Assembly (NCBI GenBank): GCA_035575515.1
Contig: DATLXU010000015.1
Span: 26,108-90,107, forward strand
Length of the DNA stretch: 64,000 nucleotides
Source: DATLXU01 sp035575515
Lineage (GTDB): Bacteria > Acidobacteriota > Blastocatellia > UBA7656
Direction: 5' to 3'
Shown here: positions 23,869 to 30,636 of the stretch, piece by piece
Layout: every line of letters begins with the position of its first letter
Position numbering within the stretch: position 1 is the first letter of the stretch
Program-made: the position numbers and the translations under genes
Notes under the pieces: generated by a model
What the model was told of the DNA's origin: nothing
Database searches by the model: none
What the model saw: only the letters and a program-made list of their open reading frames with translations

Positions 23869-26800
23869 ATGACTCGTCAGCAAGTCACTATAGACGGCAA
23901 TGAAGCCGCCGCATACGTCGCTTTCAAAACAAACGAAGTAATAGCCATCTATCCAATCACTCCATCATCGCCTATGGGCGAATTCGCCGATGCATGGGCG
24001 GCCCGCAATGAAAAGAATATCTGGGGCACTATCCCCACAGTGCGCGAGATGCAATCAGAGGGCGGAGCCGCAGGCGCAGTTCACGGCGTGCTACAAACGG
24101 GCGCGCTGTCGACCACATTCACCGCAAGCCAGGGCTTGCTTTTGATGATCCCCAACATGTTCAAGATAGCGGGCGAGCTTACGAGCGCCGTCTTTCATAT
24201 CGCGGCTCGCTCAGTCGCCACGCATGCGCTCTCAATCTTCGGCGATCACTCAGACGTGATGGCGACTCGCTCAACCGGATGGGCGATGCTGTTTTCAAAC
24301 TCGGTTCAAGAGGTGATGGATTTCGCGCTCATAGCTCAGGCTGCAACGCTCCAGACGCGAGTTCCCTTCCTTCACGTCTTCGATGGCTTCCGCACTTCGC
24401 ACGAAGTGATGAAGATTGACAAGCTCACCGACGACGAGATTCGCGCGATGATTGACGCCGATCTCGTTCACGCTCATCGAGCGCGAGCTTTATCACCAGA
24501 TCACCCGGTGATTCGCGGCACTGCGCAAAACCCGGATGTCTTTTTTCAATCCCGCGAGCGAGCTAATCCCTACTATCAGGCCGCGCCTGAAATCGTTCAG
24601 CGCGTGATGGAAAAATTTGCCAAAGTCACGGGCCGAAGTTATCGCTTGTTCGATTACGTCGGCGCAGAAGATGCTGAGCGAGTGATTGTGATGATGGGGT
24701 CGGGTTGCGAGACAGCGGAAGAAACCGTTAATGCGCTCACGGCTCAGGGCGAAAAGGTCGGTATTGTCAAAGTCAGGCTCTTTCGCCCCTTCTCTGCAAA
24801 ACACCTCCTCGCAGCGTTGCCGCAATCCGTTCACGCAATCGCCGTGCTTGATCGAACCAAAGAGCCTGGCAGCGCGGGCGAGCCGCTTTACCAGGATGTC
24901 GTCACTGCAATCACCGAAGCAGTTATCGCAAGCAACAGCTTGCAAGCTCGATTGCCTCGCATAATCGGAGGCCGCTACGGACTTGCATCGAAAGAGTTCA
25001 CGCCCGCAATGGTCAAAGCCGTCTTTGACGAGCTGGCGAAACCCTACCCGAAGAATCATTTCAGCGTCGGCATAGTTGACGACGTGAGCTTCACCAGCCT
25101 CGATTACGATCCGAGCTTCAGCACTGAGTCTGACGACATGGTTCGCGCGGTCTTCTGGGGATTAGGCTCGGACGGGACCGTGAGCGCCAATAAGAACTCA
25201 ATCAAGATAATCGGCGAACAGACAGACAACTACGCGCAGGGCTATTTTGTTTATGACTCGAAGAAAGCTGGAGCAGTCACGGTTTCGCACCTGCGATTCG
25301 GCCCGCGAAAGATTCAGAGCACATACCTGATAGAGCGGGCAACCTTCGTCGCCGTTCATCAGTTCAATTTCCTTGAACGCTATAAGGTCCTTGAGATGGC
25401 CGAGCCGGGCGCGACATTCCTGTTGAACTCGCCTTTCGGACCTGAGGAAGTGTGGAGTCAACTGCCGCGCTCGGTTCAGCAGCAGATCATTGAAAAGAGA
25501 CTCCGCTTCTTCGTCATTGACGCTTACGCCGTCGCGAAAGAAGCCCGGATGGGCGTGCGCATCAACACGATAATGCAGACATGCTTTTTTGCCATCAGCA
25601 ACGTGCTGCCGCGCGAAGAGGCGATTGCAAAGATCAAAGAGTCAATAAAGAAGACCTACGGCAATCGAGGTGAAGCGGTCGTGAAGCAGAACTACGCGGC
25701 GGTTGATGCGGCGTTGTCACATCTATACGAAGTCGCCGTGCCAGAAAGCGCGACGGGCGAATTCGATGTTAAAGCTCTTGTTCCCGACCACGCGCCCGTG
25801 TTTGTCAAAGATGTCATAGGCCAGATCATTGGCGGTCACGGCGATCAGCTTCCGGTGAGCGCGCTTCCAGACGACGGCACATACCCTGTAGGCACTGCGA
25901 TGTGGGAGAAGCGCAACATCGCGCTCGAAGTGCCCGTGTGGGAGCCCGACCTTTGCATCCAATGCGGCAAGTGCATGATCGTCTGCCCGCATTCGACCAT
26001 ACGAGCGAAGGTTTATGATGATAGCTACCTTAAAGATGCGCCCGCGACCTTCAAGCATATGCCAGCGAAGTGGCGCGAGCTTGCGGGGCAACTCTACACG
26101 ATTCAGGTTGCGGTGGAAGATTGCACAGGCTGCCGGTTGTGCGTCGAGGTCTGCCCGGCGAAAGACAAGAGCAACGCCTCTCGCAAGGCGCTCAACATGC
26201 AGGACCAGAAACCGCTTCGAGAGTCTGAGCGCGCGAACTGGGAATACTTTTTAACACTTCCCGATAAACCGAGCGGCGACGGCATTCGATACAACACGGT
26301 GAAGAACCTTCAACTGCTTCAACCGCTGTTCGAGTTTTCGGGCGCGTGCGCGGGCTGCGGCGAGACGCCTTATATCAAAGTGGTCACGCAACTTTACGGC
26401 GACCGCGCAATTATCGCAAACGCGACCGGGTGCTCGAGCATCTACGGCGGAAACCTTCCGACGACTCCCTACACGACGAACGCAGAAGGTCGCGGGCCTG
26501 CGTGGAGCAATTCGCTTTTTGAAGACAACGCCGAATTCGGACTTGGCATGAGGCTCGCTCTCGATCAGCAGAAAGCATACGCGGAAGAACTGGTCAATCG
26601 TTTGAGGCCGATGATTGGCGAGGCGCTTGCTGAATGTTTGTTGAGTCCGGACCAATCAACCGATGAAGCGATAAATATCAAGCGCGAGTGCGTTGCCGCG
26701 CTCAAAGCGAAGCTGAAAGGCAGGACTGAGCCGGAAGTGCGCGACCTGCTGGCAGTGGCCGATGCGCTCGTCAAAAAGAGCGTGTGGATAATTGGCGGCG

Positions 26801-27429
26801 ACGGGTGGGCTTATGACATTGGCTACGGCGGTCTGGACCATGTTCTTGCTAGCGGCGCGAATGTCAATCTGCTCGTACTCGACACCGAAGTCTATTCAAA
26901 CACAGGCGGGCAGGCGTCGAAGGCGACGCCGATTGGCGCTGTTGCGAAGTTTGCTGCGGGCGGCAAGCCTACCCCGAAAAAAGATTTGGGAATGATGGCG
27001 ATTCGCTACGGCAACGTCTATGTCGCGCAGGTAGCGATGGGCGCAAACGACCAGCACATGCTCAAGGCAATAATGGAAGCTGAATCGCACGATGGGCCTT
27101 CGATCATAATCGCCTATGCGCATTGCATAGCACACGCAATTGACATGGCGAAGGGGATGAATCAGCAGAAGATGGCCGTCGAATCCGGCTACTGGCCGCT
27201 TTATCGCTATGACCCGCGACTTGCAAGCGGAGATAAGAATCCGTTTCAGCTCGATTCAAAAGAGCCGACCCTTGCGCTGAAGGATTACATCTACACGGAA
27301 GGCCGTTACAGGATTCTTTTGCAGAGCGATCCCGAAGCAGCGAAGTTCCTGCTGGGACAAGCGCAGCAGGCGGTCAATGAACGATGGCGGTTTTACAAAC
27401 AATTGGCTGCGATTGGAAACGGATCATAA
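23869..27429 (+). CDS. nifJ: Pyruvate:ferredoxin (flavodoxin) oxidoreductase
   Basis: Homodimer-type enzyme of 1186 residues that oxidises pyruvate with CoA to acetyl-CoA and CO2 and reduces ferredoxin or flavodoxin; cytoplasmic and normally oxygen-sensitive. The domains are in the usual order: an N-terminal domain opening TIDGNEAAAYVAFKTNEVIA, a central domain, and a two-cluster ferredoxin domain with CIQCGKCMIVCP near 697 and CTGCRLCVEVCP near 752. The C-terminal TPP-binding domain has ACAGCGE near 826 and GDGWAYDIGYGG near 977. A purine-rich AGGGGGAA precedes the ATG. It lies between the ankyrin gene and a DHOD-like gene downstream of operator copy B, so anaerobic or redox-controlled expression by the neighbouring regulator is likely. 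The catalytic and cluster residues I can see are intact. Confidence 0.97.
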   Translation: MTRQQVTIDGNEAAAYVAFKTNEVIAIYPITPSSPMGEFADAWAARNEKNIWGTIPTVREMQSEGGAAGAVHGVLQTGALSTTFTASQGLLLMIPNMFKIAGELTSAVFHIAARSVATHALSIFGDHSDVMATRSTGWAMLFSNSVQEVMDFALIAQAATLQTRVPFLHVFDGFRTSHEVMKIDKLTDDEIRAMIDADLVHAHRARALSPDHPVIRGTAQNPDVFFQSRERANPYYQAAPEIVQRVMEKFAKVTGRSYRLFDYVGAEDAERVIVMMGSGCETAEETVNALTAQGEKVGIVKVRLFRPFSAKHLLAALPQSVHAIAVLDRTKEPGSAGEPLYQDVVTAITEAVIASNSLQARLPRIIGGRYGLASKEFTPAMVKAVFDELAKPYPKNHFSVGIVDDVSFTSLDYDPSFSTESDDMVRAVFWGLGSDGTVSANKNSIKIIGEQTDNYAQGYFVYDSKKAGAVTVSHLRFGPRKIQSTYLIERATFVAVHQFNFLERYKVLEMAEPGATFLLNSPFGPEEVWSQLPRSVQQQIIEKRLRFFVIDAYAVAKEARMGVRINTIMQTCFFAISNVLPREEAIAKIKESIKKTYGNRGEAVVKQNYAAVDAALSHLYEVAVPESATGEFDVKALVPDHAPVFVKDVIGQIIGGHGDQLPVSALPDDGTYPVGTAMWEKRNIALEVPVWEPDLCIQCGKCMIVCPHSTIRAKVYDDSYLKDAPATFKHMPAKWRELAGQLYTIQVAVEDCTGCRLCVEVCPAKDKSNASRKALNMQDQKPLRESERANWEYFLTLPDKPSGDGIRYNTVKNLQLLQPLFEFSGACAGCGETPYIKVVTQLYGDRAIIANATGCSSIYGGNLPTTPYTTNAEGRGPAWSNSLFEDNAEFGLGMRLALDQQKAYAEELVNRLRPMIGEALAECLLSPDQSTDEAINIKRECVAALKAKLKGRTEPEVRDLLAVADALVKKSVWIIGGDGWAYDIGYGGLDHVLASGANVNLLVLDTEVYSNTGGQASKATPIGAVAKFAAGGKPTPKKDLGMMAIRYGNVYVAQVAMGANDQHMLKAIMEAESHDGPSIIIAYAHCIAHAIDMAKGMNQQKMAVESGYWPLYRYDPRLASGDKNPFQLDSKEPTLALKDYIYTEGRYRILLQSDPEAAKFLLGQAQQAVNERWRFYKQLAAIGNGS

Positions 27430-27455
27430 AGAGTGAATCTATAACGACTGCCTAA

Positions 27456-27526
27456 CGCAGAGAGGTCGCAAACGCAGAGGAGCGCAGACAATGATGATCT
27501 GTGATTCCCCGCGTCTGCGGCATCTG
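27456..27526. repeat. Dispersed cgcagag/ctctgcgg-type intergenic repeat
   Basis: The gap between nifJ and the DHOD-like gene has CGCAG-rich repeats at 27456-27488 and a facing CGTCTGCGG at 27511-27520. A 7-bp pair is formed by CGCAGAC (27483-27489) and GTCTGCG (27513-27519). Similar strings lie near 1068, 23812 and 38207, all outside genes, suggesting a degenerate repetitive element. Confidence 0.4.
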
Positions 27527-27567
27527 TTCACAGGCAGGCTTTCAGTTTTCAGAAGGGAGATGACGCT

Positions 27568-28563
27568 ATGGACATGCGAACTCAGTATATGGGCTTAACG
27601 CTGAAGAACCCGATTGTGCCTTCATCGTCTCCGCTGTCGCATAGCGTCGACAGCATCCGCAGGCTCGAGGATGCAGGCGCGTCGGCTGTCGTGATGTACT
27701 CGCTTTTTGAAGAGCAGATCACAACAGAGAGTTTCTATCTCGATTATTACCTCTCACACGGAACAGACAGCTTCGCCGAGGCGCTCAACTACTTCCCCGA
27801 AATGGAGAGCTACAACGTCGGCCCGGACGAATACCTTGAGCTGATTCGTCGCGCGAAAGACGCGGTTGAAATTCCCATCATCGGCAGCCTCAACGGAACC
27901 TCGACGGGCGGGTGGATTGACTACGCGTGCCTGATTGAAGAAGCGGGCGCGGACGCGCTTGAGTTAAACGTCTATTACATCCCGACAAGCACTTACCTGA
28001 TAGGCTCAGAGGTCGAGTTCATATATCTGGACATTCTTCGCGACGTGAAGGGCGCGGTCTCAATTCCCGTAGCGATGAAGCTGAGTCCGTATTTCAGCTC
28101 GACGGCAAACATGGCTTTGAAGCTCGCGGAATGCGGAGCCGATGCGCTGGTCTTTTTCAACCGCTTCTATCAACCAGATTTCGATCTCGAAAAACTGGAG
28201 GTCGTGCCGCGCCTCGTCTTGAGCGATTCGCAGGAACTGAGGCTGCCGCTCAGATGGGTCGCAATACTGTTTGGCCGCGTCGACATTGACTTCGCGATAA
28301 CGAGCGGCGTGCATACCTTTGAAGACGCTCTGAAGGCTCTGATGGCCGGAGCGAAGGTCGCAATGATGGCGTCAGAGCTTTTGCAAAATGGCATTCAGCG
28401 CATTGGCGAGATTCTCGCTGACATGCAGCGATGGATGGAAGAGCACGAGTATGAGTCAGCCGCTCAGATGATTGGCAGCATGAGCCAGAAGAACGTCATC
28501 GAGCATGCGGCGTTCGAGCGCGCAAATTACATGAAAACCTTGGCGTCTTTCAGGAATGAATGA
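27568..28563 (+). CDS. Dihydroorotate dehydrogenase-like flavoprotein
   Basis: TIM-barrel protein of 331 residues related to class 1 dihydroorotate dehydrogenases, FMN-binding and cytoplasmic. Family features include LKNPIVPSSSPLSHSVDS near the N-terminus, GSLNGTSTGGWIDYA near 110, AGADALELNVYY near 130 and the phosphate-site region TSGVHTFEDALKALMAGA near 250. It belongs to the variant often found beside pyruvate:ferredoxin oxidoreductase rather than in pyrimidine clusters, and no pyr genes are near. Its real substrate is unknown. It starts 138 bp after nifJ, with AGAAGGGAGATG just before the ATG, and its last 8 bp overlap the broken CBS gene. A link to ferredoxin-dependent metabolism is inferred from the neighbourhood. 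Confidence 0.88.
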   Translation: MDMRTQYMGLTLKNPIVPSSSPLSHSVDSIRRLEDAGASAVVMYSLFEEQITTESFYLDYYLSHGTDSFAEALNYFPEMESYNVGPDEYLELIRRAKDAVEIPIIGSLNGTSTGGWIDYACLIEEAGADALELNVYYIPTSTYLIGSEVEFIYLDILRDVKGAVSIPVAMKLSPYFSSTANMALKLAECGADALVFFNRFYQPDFDLEKLEVVPRLVLSDSQELRLPLRWVAILFGRVDIDFAITSGVHTFEDALKALMAGAKVAMMASELLQNGIQRIGEILADMQRWMEEHEYESAAQMIGSMSQKNVIEHAAFERANYMKTLASFRNE

Positions 28564-28834
28564 GCGAGGAATTGCGAATCGAAAGCTCATCCTCTTTTTC
28601 AATTCGATTATGAGAATATCTCCTGTGACAGTCTCGCCGGAGACATTGACGCTTGACGCCATTGCGCTCATGCGACGCAAAAGTGCTGATTGCCTTCCAA
28701 TTGTGCGCGAGGGCCGACCGATAGGGATTGTGACCTAGCGCAACCTTATCAATGTGGCCGCGCGATTGCTTGAGCAGAAGCGAAACGCGACTGAATCAAC
28801 TTCAGAATTATCCTCACTTGCCGCGAACTTGTGA
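28556..28834 (+). pseudogene. CBS-domain protein gene interrupted by an in-frame TAG
   Basis: The frame reads like the start of a single CBS domain (MRISPVTVSPETLTLDAIAL, then SADCLPIVREGRPIGIVT) and then meets TAG at 28736-28738. The same frame continues as RNLINVAARLLEQKR to TGA at 28832-28834. CBS domains usually read GIVTxRDLxN at this point, so the stop replaces one residue in the most conserved stretch and the reading frame is otherwise kept. A single-base change from GAG, CAG or AAG would explain it. CBS domains bind adenine nucleotides. The start overlaps the DHOD-like stop by 8 bp; an alternative ATG lies at 28610. A sequencing error cannot be excluded. The second stop lies inside operator copy C. 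Confidence 0.75.
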
Positions 28835-28894
28835 CAGCCGTCACAACTATGCGTGACTGCGGTCATAGCCTGCCAAATCGCAACTCCTTATAGT
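28830..28894 (+). promoter_or_regulatory. Tandem Crp/Fnr-type operator and promoter, copy C
   Basis: A perfect TGTGAC-N4-GTCACA lies at 28830-28845. The second site CGTGAC-N4-GTCATA lies at 28852-28867, again 22 bp on. A good -10 box TATAGT lies at 28889-28894, predicting a start near 28901; the site centres then fall at -41.5 and -63.5, the geometry of CRP-activated promoters. The unit controlled is the three-gene run 28958-30427. Confidence 0.8.
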
Positions 28895-28957
28895 TACGTT
28901 GAGAGATTAGGAATGCCCGGTGCGATGCCGATCTACGCAAGGGCAGGAGGAATAATT

Positions 28958-29365
28958 ATGAAAAGGTACATAGTAGCGATGATGGTCGCAGCCGCTTTGA
29001 TCATGAGCAGCGCTGCGTTTGGGCGGCAGGTAAAGAGCGGAGGCGCGCGCGTTGACAGAGCCGTCGTGCAGTTCACCGAATCGGTCAAGCTGCTGGACGT
29101 TATGCTGAAAGGCGAATACCTCTTCGTTCATGACGATGAGAAGATGGCGCAAGGACTGCCCTGCACTTACGTCTATGCGCATGACAAAGGCAAACAGGGC
29201 AGGCTCGTCGCTTCGTTCCACTGCATACCCGTGCAGAAGTCGGATAAGGCAGAGCGGTTCACGGTAGTAGTTGAGTGGAACGCTGTTGCGAACCTGCCGG
29301 AGCTTGTGGAGTATCGCTTTGCCGGAAGCAATGAAGGGCACAAGGTTCCAAAGCAGACCGAATAA
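28958..29365 (+). CDS. Small secreted protein of unknown function
   Basis: The 135-residue protein has a clear signal peptide (MKRYIVAMMVAAALIMSSAAFG) and a mature part of about 112 residues. I do not recognise the family. The mature part contains a helix-like stretch (VVQFTESVKLLDVMLKGEYLFV), an acidic HDDEKM turn and two cysteines (GLPCTYVY and SFHCIPV) that could form a disulphide in the periplasm. The ATG at 28958 is fixed by AGGAGGA 8 bp upstream; a longer reading from 28853 would overlap the operator. It is the first gene after operator copy C, 78 bp before the next gene, so it is probably induced with nifJ. Confidence 0.85.
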   Translation: MKRYIVAMMVAAALIMSSAAFGRQVKSGGARVDRAVVQFTESVKLLDVMLKGEYLFVHDDEKMAQGLPCTYVYAHDKGKQGRLVASFHCIPVQKSDKAERFTVVVEWNAVANLPELVEYRFAGSNEGHKVPKQTE

Positions 29366-29442
29366 CACTTGCAAGGTGGTCGAAGATTAATTTCAGAGCG
29401 AAGTGGAGACTAGATTCAAGCGCGCAGCGGGAGGTGATCGTG

Positions 29443-29811
29443 ATGGAAAGAGATGATCGCGACATACTGGAGCTATTGAAAGAGGAGTTGGATTTCATAG
29501 AGAAGGGCGGATACGGGCGCTCAGTGCGAACACCGTGGCTTGCGACTTCCATCTTTCAGGACTCGCCGAGCTGCCTTTGCTACCCCGACCACACGCACGA
29601 TGATGCCTGCACGCTGATGCAGTTCGTGCCGCCCTGGCGACAGGCTGAGAATGTTCCGTGCCATCACATACCGCTTAACGCTGAGGGCGACACGATTGAA
29701 ACGTTGGAAGCGCGCGGCGACCAACAAGCGCTCGAAGAGGCCATGAAGAACTGGCTCAGGAGGACTATCGAGAAGATAGAACAGGAGCGCGCCACGCAGA
29801 CGGTCGTTTAG
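29443..29811 (+). CDS. Small cysteine/histidine-rich protein of unknown function
   Basis: Cytoplasmic-looking protein of 122 residues, family not recognised. The N-terminal third is an acidic helix (DDRDILELLKEELDFIEKGG). The middle holds a compact metal-site-like cluster, CLCYPDHTHDDAC, followed by VPPWRQ and VPCHHIPL, giving four cysteines and several histidines. The C-terminal third is a charged helix ending in KNWLRRTIEKIEQE. The pattern suggests a bound metal or Fe-S cluster; this is inference. GGGAGG 8 bp before the ATG at 29443 favours that start over the GTG at 29434. It is the second gene of the unit behind operator copy C. Confidence 0.8.
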   Translation: MERDDRDILELLKEELDFIEKGGYGRSVRTPWLATSIFQDSPSCLCYPDHTHDDACTLMQFVPPWRQAENVPCHHIPLNAEGDTIETLEARGDQQALEEAMKNWLRRTIEKIEQERATQTVV

Positions 29812-29857
29812 TGGCTGACCGCGCGCGTCGCTTCGTGCAAGATAGGAGGGCGGTGCG

Positions 29858-30427
29858 ATGAGCGGAGAGTTGATTCTTGTTATTGTCATAGTCAGTTTTG
29901 CGGCATTGTACTTCGTCGTGCCATTTGCCGTAGGCGCTTACATGAAATACAGAGGGAAGATGGTCGTCACCTGCCCTGAGACGCAAAAGCCTGCCGGAGT
30001 GGAAGTTGACGTCAAGCACGCGGCATTGACTGCCGCTGTGGGTCAGCCCGAGCTTCGCTTGAAAGATTGCACGCGCTGGCCTGAGAGAAAAGATTGCGGG
30101 CAGGAGTGCCTCATGCAGATTGAGCTTGCGCCGGAAGACTGCCTTGTTCGCAACATACTCGCTGAATGGTACAGAGACGAAAGCTGCGCAATCTGCCGCA
30201 AGCCCTTTGGAGAGATTCATGTACTTGATCACAAGCCGGGATTGCTGGGGCCGGATAGCAAGATGACCGAGTGGGCCGAGATTCGGGCCGAGCAGATAAA
30301 TGAAATACTAGCGACGCACAAGCCCATCTGTTGGAACTGCCTTGTCACGGAATCGTTCGTGCGTCAGCATCCCGACTTGGTCTTCGAGCGACCATCAAAG
30401 CGTGTAGCAGAGTCAGGGAAGAGGTAG
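29858..30427 (+). CDS. Membrane-anchored cysteine-rich protein of unknown function
   Basis: The protein has 189 residues. One N-terminal membrane segment (about 5-28) anchors a soluble domain, probably cytoplasmic since K/R residues follow it. Nine cysteines are arranged as VTCPETQKPA, DCTRWPERKDCGQEC, EDC, a CAIC pair and a CWNC pair; the last two resemble a zinc ribbon or Fe-S site. I do not recognise the family. AGGAGGG lies upstream of the ATG. It is the third gene of the unit behind operator copy C, 46 bp after the previous gene, and is followed by an intrinsic terminator. The membrane anchor and cysteine clusters would suit an electron-transfer or redox-sensing partner, but nothing in the sequence proves this. 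Confidence 0.8.
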   Translation: MSGELILVIVIVSFAALYFVVPFAVGAYMKYRGKMVVTCPETQKPAGVEVDVKHAALTAAVGQPELRLKDCTRWPERKDCGQECLMQIELAPEDCLVRNILAEWYRDESCAICRKPFGEIHVLDHKPGLLGPDSKMTEWAEIRAEQINEILATHKPICWNCLVTESFVRQHPDLVFERPSKRVAESGKR

Positions 30428-30483
30428 GTTGTAGCATTCTGATCTCCTTTCGATTTTGTGCCGTGCTGCAATCACGCACATGA

Positions 30484-30545
30484 GCCTCGCATCAGCGGCT
30501 GCTTGATCTGACAAATTATTCAGTCGTCGCTGCGAGGCCTTTTTT
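30484..30545 (+). terminator. Intrinsic terminator of the small-protein unit
   Basis: GCCTCGCA (30484-30491) pairs with TGCGAGGC (30531-30538), further pairing is possible inside, and a six-T run follows at 30540-30545. It lies 57 bp after the stop of the membrane-anchored cysteine-rich gene and ends the transcription unit begun at operator copy C. Confidence 0.8.
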
Positions 30546-30636
30546 CTGAGACCATTAATCAACGGCAAGAGCCATATCCCTAAAAGCTGCCCGCTGCAAA
30601 GCCTACACTGCAAGCATTCAGACACACGTAATCGAA

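Noticed and set aside
27568..28563. Assignment as PyrD of pyrimidine synthesis.
   Set aside because: The neighbours are nifJ and a CBS gene, not pyr genes, and the sequence matches the DHOD-like branch.
28736..28738. TAG read as pyrrolysine in the CBS gene.
   Set aside because: There is no pyl gene or relevant enzyme context, and the position is a surface residue in CBS domains; a simple nonsense change is more likely.
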